Shown piece after piece: positions 8,368 to 17,061 of a DNA stretch of 64,000 nt (positions within the stretch are counted from its first letter, which is position 1; the number at the start of each line of letters is the position of its first letter). The DNA is from a virus. Location of the stretch: positions 1-64,000 of IMG/VR virus record IMGVR_UViG_3300035034_000779. One strand, written 5' to 3'. The notes beneath the pieces were generated by a model, which was given only the letters and a program-made list of their open reading frames with translations, was not told the origin of the DNA and ran no database searches. The position numbers were made by a program, and so were the translations under genes.

Positions 8368-9446
8368 AACATAGTCCTAAACTCTGGCACTATTTCTTCA
8401 ATTGGTGGCATTTTATTTCTTTTTTCCATCATACGAGTATATCTAATAAACATCTCAACTTTATTATTGTCAAGTTTTTCCATGTTCTTTAATGCAGTAA
8501 TAACTGGTTTGAATTTTACATCTTCTTCTTTTAATTTTTCTATCATCATATTTGATAACTGTTGTGGTAAAATCCCAAAACTTAAAAAATCTGGATTTAC
8601 TAATATGGTGTTATAAGTAGGAGGCCAAAATCCTCTATCTGCAATCTCATTATCTAATTCTACAAGATTAAAAAGATTGTAGGACATAACGGTTATGCTA
8701 AAATTATATGAAGCATCTTGAAAGTTTTTAATATTTTCAGTTTTTATCATTTCTATAATATCAAACATTTGATCTGATGTAAATTCTTTACCACCTCTTA
8801 TATATTGATATAATTGCCCTAATGCTTCTATGCTAAAAAGATATTTTACCTTTTTAAAATTTGAAGGAAGTTCTTTCATTATCCTAGTTCCATTTGTAAT
8901 AATCTTTAACGTGCATCTTTTTTTAAATTCTATATCAAGCATAGACAAAAATAATACAAATTCTGGAGTTACCATTGGTTCTCCTCCTTTTACATCAATT
9001 AAAAATTCTCCAATTGAGCTATTACATATTTCTGCTAATTCTTTGATGCGATTAAAATCCATCGTAGCATGTTTGTGTGCCGAAACAGGAAAATCATTGC
9101 CCTTTAGTTCTATATCTCTTTTATACAATTTACTTGAATTACTTGAATTACACATCAAACATTCAAGATTGCAAGTGTTAGCGAAACTTATATCTAAATA
9201 ATTCAATCCCGAAGAAGCAGGCCAACTTTCTTCATAAAAAATGCGCCGACTTTTTACTCCGATTAATTCAGAATTTTTACATTTGATACAACCTGGATGA
9301 TCAATACTTTTAATTTCTTTTTTAAAATTAGATCTTGCTTCACTTATGTCGCTATTTGTTCCGCCCTTAAACCAACAACAAGGACGAACTAACCCTTGAC
9401 TATTAATTGACACATGATGATCGATTGCTTTGCAAAAACTAGCCAT
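8364..9446 (-). CDS. twitch-type radical SAM enzyme, divergent
   Basis: 360 aa, the shortest full twitch-type member here. Twitch cysteines are C5, C23-C24, C53 and C56; the radical SAM motif is CNLECLMC (C92, C96, C99), followed by DVKGGEP in place of the usual FAGGEP or TGGEP. The EIWNS helix between the twitch cysteines is replaced by DISEARSNF, and the two-Cys pair lies closer than in paralogues. It is therefore a diverged branch. ATG 9446 overlaps the upstream stop by 8 nt. Function unknown. Confidence 0.86.
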   Translation of the reverse strand: MASFCKAIDHHVSINSQGLVRPCCWFKGGTNSDISEARSNFKKEIKSIDHPGCIKCKNSELIGVKSRRIFYEESWPASSGLNYLDISFANTCNLECLMCNSSNSSKLYKRDIELKGNDFPVSAHKHATMDFNRIKELAEICNSSIGEFLIDVKGGEPMVTPEFVLFLSMLDIEFKKRCTLKIITNGTRIMKELPSNFKKVKYLFSIEALGQLYQYIRGGKEFTSDQMFDIIEMIKTENIKNFQDASYNFSITVMSYNLFNLVELDNEIADRGFWPPTYNTILVNPDFLSFGILPQQLSNMMIEKLKEEDVKFKPVITALKNMEKLDNNKVEMFIRYTRMMEKRNKMPPIEEIVPEFRTML

Positions 9447-10410
9447 TTTTATTCCATTTTGTTGTGTTTAGATCAGCTGCACAATTACACCATTGTTTAG
9501 CACAAATAATTGGATTATTTGGAATTTTAAAATCTTCACTTATGTTTCCAATCGGACCACCTTGTTTGCAAGTTGCCCTAAAAATATTTCCATCATTCTC
9601 TATATACAATGTTTCAATTCCTGCCATGCATTTCCATCCTACAAAAGAATTTTGCCTATTCTTTAATAACGTGTTTACATTATCAAACCAACTAGATTCT
9701 GTTGTAAAAAATTCAGCATTATCTTGACTTGTACCTGCTTTTGAAAAGGTATCTAAATATTCTAACTCTTCTTGAGAATAATAACCATCAGGTGATTGTT
9801 TTGAATGTATTCCTTCCATTCCACTTGAGCCAGGAAGATTAAATCCACCAACTGGTGTAAATAAAGGTCTGATCCTTCTTATGTTATATCTAATTCCGTT
9901 ATCTTCTAACCAACTAACCGTATTTTTAATCTCTTCTAAACGTCCAGGTAAAAACATAAGATGTACATGTATTGGTCGATCCTTTAATCCATATAAAACA
10001 TTCCTCATATGTTCTTCTTTTAAATGTTCATAATGCCAACTAAAAATTAAATGATCAAGATGTTCAAAAGAGGCTTCATATTTTACTAATGGTAAACTAC
10101 CATTAGTAATAGTAGAAACTTCATCTATATTATATTTTGAAAACAAAGAAAGTATTTCAAGAATGCGAGGATGCACAAATGGTTCTCCACCTGTTATACT
10201 CATTCTTACTTTTTTATCAATATATGATTCTCTTATTTTTTGAATAGTATTGTCAAAGCTTTTTAGATCTGCGTGACCGCTTGAATTGTCATGTAGATCA
10301 GGTGGGCAATAACTACAATCAAAGTTACATCTTTTACCAAGATTCCATTCTACACGAACCCATTCTTTATATTTCTTATCAATATGCTCAATTCGAACTA
10401 ATTCTGTCAT
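9439..10410 (-). CDS. radical SAM enzyme with C-terminal Cys-rich (SPASM-like) region
   Basis: 323 aa. CNFDCSYC (C28, C32, C35) followed by PPDLHDNSSGH closely resembles the 16078-17061 protein (CTNSCSYC, PEDLHTGKNHH). ITGGEP is the SAM motif. The C-terminal region GWKCMAGIETLYIENDG, ATCKQGGPIGNI and CAKQWCNC carries five or six cysteines in a SPASM-like pattern, expected to hold auxiliary Fe-S clusters. The gene follows a twitch-type radical SAM gene with an ATGA overlap, the second case of the repeated two-gene unit. Substrate unknown. Confidence 0.87.
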   Translation of the reverse strand: MTELVRIEHIDKKYKEWVRVEWNLGKRCNFDCSYCPPDLHDNSSGHADLKSFDNTIQKIRESYIDKKVRMSITGGEPFVHPRILEILSLFSKYNIDEVSTITNGSLPLVKYEASFEHLDHLIFSWHYEHLKEEHMRNVLYGLKDRPIHVHLMFLPGRLEEIKNTVSWLEDNGIRYNIRRIRPLFTPVGGFNLPGSSGMEGIHSKQSPDGYYSQEELEYLDTFSKAGTSQDNAEFFTTESSWFDNVNTLLKNRQNSFVGWKCMAGIETLYIENDGNIFRATCKQGGPIGNISEDFKIPNNPIICAKQWCNCAADLNTTKWNKNG

Positions 10411-11795
10411 ATATACTTTCGTAGATCTGGAAAGATCTCCCCACTGTCTAATCCTCTACTTTGGTCTATTAATTTTAACCATTCTTGTAATTCAGGAACA
10501 CGTTCGCTCCAATCTTCACTTTGCATAAAATTAATAATTCCTTTATATCTTTTTATTCCATACGGAGCATCTTTCCATTGATCGTATGAAACATCCTCAA
10601 CACCTGTAGATTTTTGCCAGTTATCTTCAAGCCAAGGATAGAATTCATTCTCATATTTTTTTTGTACCCAATTCTTATAATCTTTTGGTAATGTTTTTAC
10701 ATTAAGTTGAGGTGGCCAGTATGCGAAGTGCATATTAATCAATCCCGCACCAAATGGCCACTTATTAATTTTTTTAAATCCTTGTTCAACTTTCCATTTA
10801 ACTAATTCGGGCAAATATCCAACGTTTAATGCCATCACCGTTGTTGCAGTTGTTATCTCTACATTGTCAGTAGTTTGGTCAAGTTGCCAAAATATCTTTT
10901 CTTGATGTTCCCATTTTGAAGGGAATCTAATATAATCATTTTGTTTTCCATATGCATCAATAGAATAATGAAATCTTACTCGTTTAAATTCTGCCCATAG
11001 ATCAAAAAGGTCATCTCTCCATTCTACTGCATTTGAATTATAGCGTAGTTCAATATCTTTAGCATATCCACGTTTTATACATTCTTCAAGTAACTCATAA
11101 TGTTCGTCTATAATGAGGCTTTCGCCTCCGGCAAAATACAATTGGTACATATGTGGTATTTGATCCATAAGTTCATTCCAGAACCTTGGGTTATTTTTAT
11201 GCCAGTTGTAACTTGCTCCGTTATTACGACCTTTGTTTTCCCACTTACTTGTATTCTTTAATCGTTCATTTTGTATTTGCGGATGTATAGTTTGCCATTC
11301 CTTAATCCAACCTGAGCTATCATGTGGTGAACACATCACACAAGCCAATTGACATTTAGATCCTAATCTCAAATCGATATAACGTATTTTTGTTGGCAAA
11401 GATCCATCTTCATTTGTAGAATTAACTAACTCATCTACACTGTATCTCTTTTCCCAATATGCTGTTTCCCAATTACGCTTTGAAAGATGTCCAGATTCTT
11501 CTTCTTTATAACACTTTAAACATGGTGCAGGTTTTTCTCCACGCAACATTGTTTTTCGAACGTTTCTCATGTATTCTGAATTCCATGCTTCTTCTAGAGT
11601 AGTATGATTAAAATTAGCTGGTATTCCTGCATCGGTTTTAACTACGCCTACTTCTCCCCCTCCTATTTTTTTATTTGAATCTGGATCTTGAACCGATGAT
11701 GCGTTACTGGTACAACAAGTTCGCATCTTTCCGTCTGGTCGAGAAGAAAGGTGTATCCACGGAAGGATACAAAATGTATTAGATGGTAATGTCAT
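10407..11795 (-). CDS. twitch-type radical SAM enzyme (longest of the set)
   Basis: 462 aa. Twitch cysteines C9, C27-C28 and PCLKCYKEE near residue 100; radical SAM motif CQLACVMC near residue 155 followed by SPHDSS; then FAGGES, in which the usual Glu-Pro is Glu-Ser. An insert after the first Cys pair (SVQDPDSNKKIGGGEV) makes it longer than its relatives. The phrases YIRFPSKWEHQ and NKWPFGAGLINMHFAYWPP align with the 17058 and 18418 proteins. It is separated from the upstream gene by 8 nt, one of the few junctions here without overlap, and it overlaps the SPASM-like partner downstream by 4 nt. Confidence 0.88.
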   Translation of the reverse strand: MTLPSNTFCILPWIHLSSRPDGKMRTCCTSNASSVQDPDSNKKIGGGEVGVVKTDAGIPANFNHTTLEEAWNSEYMRNVRKTMLRGEKPAPCLKCYKEEESGHLSKRNWETAYWEKRYSVDELVNSTNEDGSLPTKIRYIDLRLGSKCQLACVMCSPHDSSGWIKEWQTIHPQIQNERLKNTSKWENKGRNNGASYNWHKNNPRFWNELMDQIPHMYQLYFAGGESLIIDEHYELLEECIKRGYAKDIELRYNSNAVEWRDDLFDLWAEFKRVRFHYSIDAYGKQNDYIRFPSKWEHQEKIFWQLDQTTDNVEITTATTVMALNVGYLPELVKWKVEQGFKKINKWPFGAGLINMHFAYWPPQLNVKTLPKDYKNWVQKKYENEFYPWLEDNWQKSTGVEDVSYDQWKDAPYGIKRYKGIINFMQSEDWSERVPELQEWLKLIDQSRGLDSGEIFPDLRKYI

Positions 11796-11803
11796 ATTAA
11801 TAC

Positions 11804-12868
11804 TTATTGAAATTGAGCAGTAAAGGGATCAAAGGCGATCCCACATTTCATAGCACAAACTTTTAATCGATCATTCTTATTCCAAGCATTTTCAATTCGA
11901 TCAAATATTCCAGTTTGAAATACTTTATCTAACCCTTGTCGTGCATCTAATGCTTCTTTTCCTCCGGACATCTCAATAAATGCCCAAATTTGTTCTACTT
12001 TAGGATCTTTATGCCACCATTTGTACATTCGACCTGCAGTCCAACAACATGGCATAACTAATCCCTCGGCTGTTATAAACAAACTTCCTTCGTCTTTTAC
12101 CTTACATTTTATAGGGACCTGCTCATAATACGCATCCATTGATCCATATTGTTCAATTAGCAATGCTTGTTTCTTTAATTCTTCATTTTGGTATTGAGGT
12201 TCTGGTTTCTTAATATTTGTGGTATCATTACCTTTGTGATCTTTAGCTTGGTGTTCTTCTTTAGCTTCCGAATTTGATTTAACAAATCGGGCAGTCTTTT
12301 TTGCAATAAACCTTTCTACTCCCCACCGTAACGAGAGCTGTCTTGCTTCTTCTACTTGATGTTGATTATATTCAAAAACTAAAAAATCCCACCTTGCTCG
12401 GCCACCATGATTTATATAAGCATTCATATTTCGTTGTACTAAATCCCAATTTACACCCTGACGATATAAATGGTTAGTGTCTCTTAGTCCATCGACTGAA
12501 AATATAACTGCACCATTTTTACCTATTGTGTCAGCAAGCTCTTGCCACCACCGAACATCTCTTGCGCCTCCGTTTGTATTCATACTAAGCCACATGGTAG
12601 GATTATGATCTCGAAAATACGAAAATATTGCAAGGGTATCCTTTGCTATGATTGGATCTCCTAAGTTGCCACACATATACATAGTATTGAGTTGTTTAAT
12701 AAATTCGGGTAAAAATATCTTTTTACAATCTTCAAGTGTTAGTTCGTCTAAATTAATGTGAGGATTTATTCCTTCACCGCGCATATTTCTATCACACATT
12801 GGACAAGCTGCTTGGCATTTTTGTGTCACTTCAAGATGAATAGTTCGTATGTCTTGTATTTGATACAT
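11804..12868 (-). CDS. radical SAM/SPASM enzyme (classical C-terminal SPASM)
   Basis: 354 aa. CQAACPMC (C18, C22, C25) is the radical SAM motif. The SAM-contacting loop reads CGNLGDP instead of GGEP. SVDGLRD follows. The C-terminal SPASM region has KCKVKDEGSLFITAEG, VMPCCW and KVCAMKCG, the usual ligand order for auxiliary clusters. This places the auxiliary domain at the opposite end from the twitch-type neighbours, so it comes from a different subfamily. A charged insert at about residues 190-225 (SEAKEEHQAKDHKGND) is unusual. It begins one nucleotide inside the stop of the upstream methyltransferase-like gene (TAATG). Substrate unknown. Confidence 0.88.
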   Translation of the reverse strand: MYQIQDIRTIHLEVTQKCQAACPMCDRNMRGEGINPHINLDELTLEDCKKIFLPEFIKQLNTMYMCGNLGDPIIAKDTLAIFSYFRDHNPTMWLSMNTNGGARDVRWWQELADTIGKNGAVIFSVDGLRDTNHLYRQGVNWDLVQRNMNAYINHGGRARWDFLVFEYNQHQVEEARQLSLRWGVERFIAKKTARFVKSNSEAKEEHQAKDHKGNDTTNIKKPEPQYQNEELKKQALLIEQYGSMDAYYEQVPIKCKVKDEGSLFITAEGLVMPCCWTAGRMYKWWHKDPKVEQIWAFIEMSGGKEALDARQGLDKVFQTGIFDRIENAWNKNDRLKVCAMKCGIAFDPFTAQFQ

Positions 12869-13545
12869 TACTTTTTTCCTATTAACATAAACCTAGTATA
12901 TTTTGGAAGAAATAATTCTCCTGCGTAAAATATCTCCGACATAGGTGCCCTCTTTTTAAATTCCTTTAAACAAGGAACACAATTTATATGTTGATTGTGT
13001 TCAAAGTAATTGTTACTTTGAAGAACTAATGTTGTTCCTGTTGGTATATGATCATACCATTCTTGAAAATATTTAATATGTTCACAACTAGTATTGATAA
13101 TAGTGTCTGGCATTTCTTCAAGTAGTACCGAAGTTCCGTTTGCCCTATAAGTAACATATTTTGTTGGATATGTCATATCTAATATGTCTAATGTACTGGC
13201 TTTAAACTTCCATTCTTGTTGCACTTCTGTTCTATTCATATTTTCTGCTATGACAGCACAACTTGGGTCAACATCAAACGTCCTTATCTCTGTTATATTA
13301 AGGTTAGCTCGGAACATCATTGCTGCAAGAGTTCCGTACCAACCTGCACAAATAAAAACTTTTCCAAGTTCTTTTGGTAAATGATCAATCAACCATTCTT
13401 TACTTTTTATTTGTCCAATGCTAAGTGCATCAGACATTGCATCTTCTACCTCTGGATTCTTTTCTAATGTTCGTTTTAGGTGAATTATAAAATTGTCTTG
13501 ATAAATTTCTTCTAATCCATTTAATATCTTAATTACATTGCTCAT
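12868..13545 (-). CDS. SAM-dependent methyltransferase-like protein
   Basis: 225 aa from ATG 13545. A Rossmann-like class I methyltransferase core is suggested by KVFICAGWYGTLAAM at residues 62-76 (glycine loop), then RTFDVDPSCAVIAENMN with the acidic residue expected to bind the SAM ribose, and a later NTSCEHI segment in the motif IV position. The glycine loop lacks the standard GxGxG, so SAM binding is inferred. A related fold could instead be a nucleotide-dependent enzyme. It lies between a glycosyltransferase-like gene and a radical SAM/SPASM gene, with overlaps on both sides. The substrate is unknown. Confidence 0.6.
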   Translation of the reverse strand: MSNVIKILNGLEEIYQDNFIIHLKRTLEKNPEVEDAMSDALSIGQIKSKEWLIDHLPKELGKVFICAGWYGTLAAMMFRANLNITEIRTFDVDPSCAVIAENMNRTEVQQEWKFKASTLDILDMTYPTKYVTYRANGTSVLLEEMPDTIINTSCEHIKYFQEWYDHIPTGTTLVLQSNNYFEHNQHINCVPCLKEFKKRAPMSEIFYAGELFLPKYTRFMLIGKK

Positions 13546-14554
13546 CAAATTTTTCTTTTAACCAATCAAAATTGTTAATCATTGCAAGGGCCTTTTTATC
13601 ATCCTTGTTTTTTATTCCGTACTCGTTTCCACTACGAGCTCCGTCTATACAATATATACCATATTGCATATCAGCACCAACCGTCATCCAGATTTGTAAA
13701 CGGTCTTGTGTTTCTTTTTCATTTTGTCTTGTTATTGTTCGAGATGACAATTTTACACATTCACGAAAAGCTGATTTCCAAGTGTTAAAAGGATCAGTAT
13801 TAAATTCTGTTAGATTAGAAATATCTTCGTGTATTCTAAATCTATCACTTATGCTAGTAGTCATATCTGGTGTGTTAATATCAAGTGACAAAGTAAGATC
13901 TCTCGGAAAAAGTTTTATTCCACCATATCCGTAAGATAATCCATTAATAGGATTTTTTGACCTCCAGACATGAACGGCGTCTTGTTCCCAAACGGATGGC
14001 AAATAAGAGAAATTAAATTCATTTACAACTATAGCATCAGCATCAACAATCCATAACATTTTAGTATCTGATATTTTTGCTGCTTCTATATGAGCTTGGT
14101 GTATCCCGTTTATCCCGTTTACTCTTTTTGCGCAAGGAACGATCTCAAGTAATTTCTTATAATTCTTATCAGCATTAGGTTCATTGTATGATATAAAAAC
14201 TACATCATATGGATTTGGAGTTGATGCTTCAATTGGAATTTCTTTCTTGTCTACGAAAAACCTATATTCTGCTTCTCGTTTTGATATATTTTTCGTTTTA
14301 GGTATTAAAGATATTCCATTATAATTTCCATTATTGAGAAAAGAATGAACATATTTTTGATCCCATTCTTCTATTTTATAATCAAAATTAAAGTCTTCGT
14401 TTATAATTAGATCATCATAAACTAACCAATACATTTTAGTGAATGTTATCTTGTTGATATTTTCTAAATTAGTTATATTTTTTGCCGTTGGAAATCTTTC
14501 TTTAAGAATATCCCAATTATTATTTCTTTCTCCAAAGAATACAATATCATACAT
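13529..14554 (-). CDS. glycosyltransferase-like protein with internal duplication
   Basis: 341 aa in two similar halves. The C-terminal half (from about residue 118: YDVVFISYNEPNADKNY, CAKRVNGI, VDADAIV, GYGGIKLF) is homologous to the 20955-21878 protein and has a DxD-type metal/sugar-nucleotide motif. The N-terminal half is a degraded copy: YDIVFFGERNNNWD, and KMYWLVYDDLIINEDFNFDY aligning with KMLWIVDADAIVVNEFNFSY, with the first Asp of the DxD lost. The N-terminal half probably no longer binds donor sugar and may be structural. This family is common in marine T4-like phages, and its acceptor is unknown. The gene overlaps the SGNH gene upstream by 8 nt. Confidence 0.6.
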   Translation of the reverse strand: MYDIVFFGERNNNWDILKERFPTAKNITNLENINKITFTKMYWLVYDDLIINEDFNFDYKIEEWDQKYVHSFLNNGNYNGISLIPKTKNISKREAEYRFFVDKKEIPIEASTPNPYDVVFISYNEPNADKNYKKLLEIVPCAKRVNGINGIHQAHIEAAKISDTKMLWIVDADAIVVNEFNFSYLPSVWEQDAVHVWRSKNPINGLSYGYGGIKLFPRDLTLSLDINTPDMTTSISDRFRIHEDISNLTEFNTDPFNTWKSAFRECVKLSSRTITRQNEKETQDRLQIWMTVGADMQYGIYCIDGARSGNEYGIKNKDDKKALAMINNFDWLKEKFDEQCN

Positions 14555-15323
14555 TAGTTAATAATTTCTTTTCAATTATCGTTGCATAATCCTTATGACA
14601 AAGATAACAAGGATGATTATTATCTGTAGCCTTTCTACTATTATACATCGGTTTTGTTATATAACTGTCATTATAATTTTCTATTAATATTTTGTGTACT
14701 ATTTCTTCGTATGAACTAAAATATATCCTAATTCCAAATTCTTTTCCAATTAATATAATATGATCCACTATGTCTAAATAATTCATTAATAAGGTTTCTT
14801 CGTTTATCGATTGATAGTATTGTTTTCTTCTTTTTTCTAATCCATCTTTGTTTAAGGAATTAGTTCCCGGATGTAGATTATAATATCCAGCTTCATTTAC
14901 CATTAGAATCCTATATATACTAGGAAGACTAAAAAATGCCGTTTTAATTTTAAATAGTTGACTAGATATAAGAAATATCCTAGCTATATGCGAGACAGAA
15001 GCGCCCATTACTCCAAAGTTTAATAATGTTTTTTCGGGAAATTTCTCTTGTAATAGAGAAGTACAAACAAGGTCGTCTGGAACTCCAACACCAAAGATAT
15101 TACTACATCCATATATTCCAACAATATGATCTTTCATTTTTTCCGGCCAAGAATTTCTAAATCCTATTTCATTTATATAATAAGTCCATTTTTTATCAAT
15201 AGTAGTTGCATGTTCTTCCCACCTTCCTAGAAATACAGGTCTAGTATTTTTTAGACCCGGTGTTGTTAGATCTTTTAAATCATTTAATTTTATATTAGAA
15301 AAAGATGATTTTATTTTCATCAT
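14547..15323 (-). CDS. SGNH-hydrolase-like protein
   Basis: About 258 aa from ATG 15323 (ATGA overlap with upstream). IYGCSNIFGVG stands where the GDS block with the nucleophile Ser is expected, and NFGVMGAS resembles the glycine/Asn block. A C-terminal DNNHP with the following Tyr could supply the Asp-His of the catalytic dyad. The family includes carbohydrate O-acetylesterases and acyltransferases, fitting the nearby glycosyltransferases. It is paired with a second SGNH-like gene upstream, but identity between the two is low. The family call rests on short motifs. Confidence 0.5.
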   Translation of the reverse strand: MMKIKSSFSNIKLNDLKDLTTPGLKNTRPVFLGRWEEHATTIDKKWTYYINEIGFRNSWPEKMKDHIVGIYGCSNIFGVGVPDDLVCTSLLQEKFPEKTLLNFGVMGASVSHIARIFLISSQLFKIKTAFFSLPSIYRILMVNEAGYYNLHPGTNSLNKDGLEKRRKQYYQSINEETLLMNYLDIVDHIILIGKEFGIRIYFSSYEEIVHKILIENYNDSYITKPMYNSRKATDNNHPCYLCHKDYATIIEKKLLTNV

Positions 15324-16081
15324 AATAATCCAAGTAACTTCATTTCTTTTTCTAATATGGTTGCCCATATCTCATGACCATTTTCCGCATAATGATACCA
15401 ACGGTTATTATCCGTTGGATCTAATTTATAATCAAGCATTAAAGTTTGGAAATAAGAATCATTATAAGAAAAAGGTTTTCTATAATAAATATCTTTTTCT
15501 ATTTCGTTATATCCTACTTCGTCTATTTTGTAATTATTAAAAAAATTAATAGGATCAAATTCGTTTGCCGGCGGAACTATTCTGTCAACTGCGTTAAAAG
15601 CATAATATTTTATACCTTTATTCTTAAGGTATCCGGTTATTGTTAAATGTCGAATAACATGTTCAATCGACAATAATTCATAATTTACAAACCTCAACCA
15701 TACTTTATAAAACTTCCTAAGATTTAAAGTTGCAAATCTTTTCCACGATGACATGTTATGTTGATTAAGAGTAAATCCGTAATACTTTCCGTTCTCTACC
15801 ACATATTCTCTCGGATGACTAGTCCATCCAATTAACACTATGATATCTTCTGATTTATGTCCTTCTGATATTAGCTTATTGAGATTCTTTACTATACTAG
15901 ATTCAATTAATTTATTTGATGCTCCGGCATATGCAATGTTTACCATTGTCATGTTATTCCGTTGTGCAATTTTATTTCCAAAACATCTTTCTAAATCATT
16001 AGGATCTCTATGAGATCCCGGTGCTGTTATTTCGGAGCCATTAGAATGACTACATCCAGCAACTAATAATATTTTTGTCAT
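15320..16081 (-). CDS. SGNH-hydrolase-like protein
   Basis: About 253 aa from ATG 16081, which overlaps the upstream radical SAM stop as ATGA. LLVAGCSHSNGSE is a good block I (nucleophile Ser), NIAYAGASN a block II/III-like glycine-Asn element, and IGWTSHPRE the strand before the next block. RWYHYAENGHEIWA near the C-terminus supplies the catalytic His. It probably removes or transfers an acyl group on a sugar or lipid. No signal peptide is visible, so it would act in the cytoplasm. The two SGNH genes in a row may be an old duplication or may act on successive groups. Confidence 0.6.
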   Translation of the reverse strand: MTKILLVAGCSHSNGSEITAPGSHRDPNDLERCFGNKIAQRNNMTMVNIAYAGASNKLIESSIVKNLNKLISEGHKSEDIIVLIGWTSHPREYVVENGKYYGFTLNQHNMSSWKRFATLNLRKFYKVWLRFVNYELLSIEHVIRHLTITGYLKNKGIKYYAFNAVDRIVPPANEFDPINFFNNYKIDEVGYNEIEKDIYYRKPFSYNDSYFQTLMLDYKLDPTDNNRWYHYAENGHEIWATILEKEMKLLGLL

Positions 16082-17061
16082 GTTATCTCCTTTGACATCA
16101 ATACGTCTGCTAAACAATGACAAACTGTTTTATTACAGATAATACTTTCAGTCGGCCAGTTTATTTTGGTGGTAATATTGCCAAGATGACCTCCTACTCC
16201 ACAGTTGCCCCTTTGCACATTTCCATCATAATGCACAAATAGACTTTCCAGTCCAATTTTACAATTCCAACCATTAAAGTCATTATTCATAGTATTAGAT
16301 ATTTCCGACGCTATCGGGAAATCTAACATTATTTCGTTAGTTTCTGAAATCAAATAAGAATTCAGTACATTATGTCGATATGTATCCGGAAGGTTATTTG
16401 GCCAATTTATGTAGGGTTTTACTTCACGTAAGATGCGTTCTTGTTCTTCGGTGTAATTAATAACACAAAAAGCCTCTCCTATTCCAAAATTGTCCAATAT
16501 ACGGACAATTTCTGCAGAACATTCTATACCGGAATCTTGTATACGTTTAAAAAAATTCATACATTGATCCCAATAATCTGGATGCATCATCACTCGAACC
16601 GTAACACAAGTTACCTTCGCTGCTTCTGTTATTTTCTCAATTAGACTGTCGTCAAATTCTTTTGTGGGCATAAACTCTGGATGATAGCTACATGATAAAC
16701 TACTGATCTTTGGGGCCACATCTTTCCACCACGAAACAGACCTTGCAAAATTGGTAGTTAATACTACCAATCCACCATTGTCGTATATAAGATCTACTAT
16801 TTCTTTAAAAAAAGGACTAACTGTTGGTTCGCCGCCGGAGATGCTACATTGCACTTTACCATAACGATCGAAGCAATCTTTCAGAAACTTTTTAGCATGA
16901 TTCCATTCATAATGATGATTTTTTCCAGTGTGTAAATCTTCAGGACAATAAGAACAACTATTAGTACAGATATTATTCATCACCCATGTAAGATACAAAC
17001 TATTTGATCTATTCTCAATCTTTGTATATTCAATTCCACTTAATGTTACTGGTTTTTTCAT
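16078..17061 (-). CDS. radical SAM enzyme with C-terminal Cys-rich (SPASM-like) region
   Basis: 327 aa. CTNSCSYC (C32, C36, C39) followed by PEDLHTGKNHH, then ISGGEP. The C-terminal region GWNCKIGLESLFVHYDG, RGNCGVGGHLGNI and CNKTVCHC carries the SPASM-like Cys set shared with 9439-10410 and 3555-4631. It follows the twitch-type gene at 17058-18425 with an ATGA overlap, the third instance of the repeated two-gene unit. SCSYHPEF inside the barrel matches FSWHYEHL of the 9439 protein, a feature absent from the twitch-type proteins. Substrate unknown. Confidence 0.87.
   Translation of the reverse strand: MKKPVTLSGIEYTKIENRSNSLYLTWVMNNICTNSCSYCPEDLHTGKNHHYEWNHAKKFLKDCFDRYGKVQCSISGGEPTVSPFFKEIVDLIYDNGGLVVLTTNFARSVSWWKDVAPKISSLSCSYHPEFMPTKEFDDSLIEKITEAAKVTCVTVRVMMHPDYWDQCMNFFKRIQDSGIECSAEIVRILDNFGIGEAFCVINYTEEQERILREVKPYINWPNNLPDTYRHNVLNSYLISETNEIMLDFPIASEISNTMNNDFNGWNCKIGLESLFVHYDGNVQRGNCGVGGHLGNITTKINWPTESIICNKTVCHCLADVLMSKEIT

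Noticed and set aside
13572-13934. Plus-strand frame of 120 codons inside the glycosyltransferase-like gene
   Set aside because: It is antisense to a gene with clear homology and tight overlaps, has no ribosome binding site and no recognisable product.
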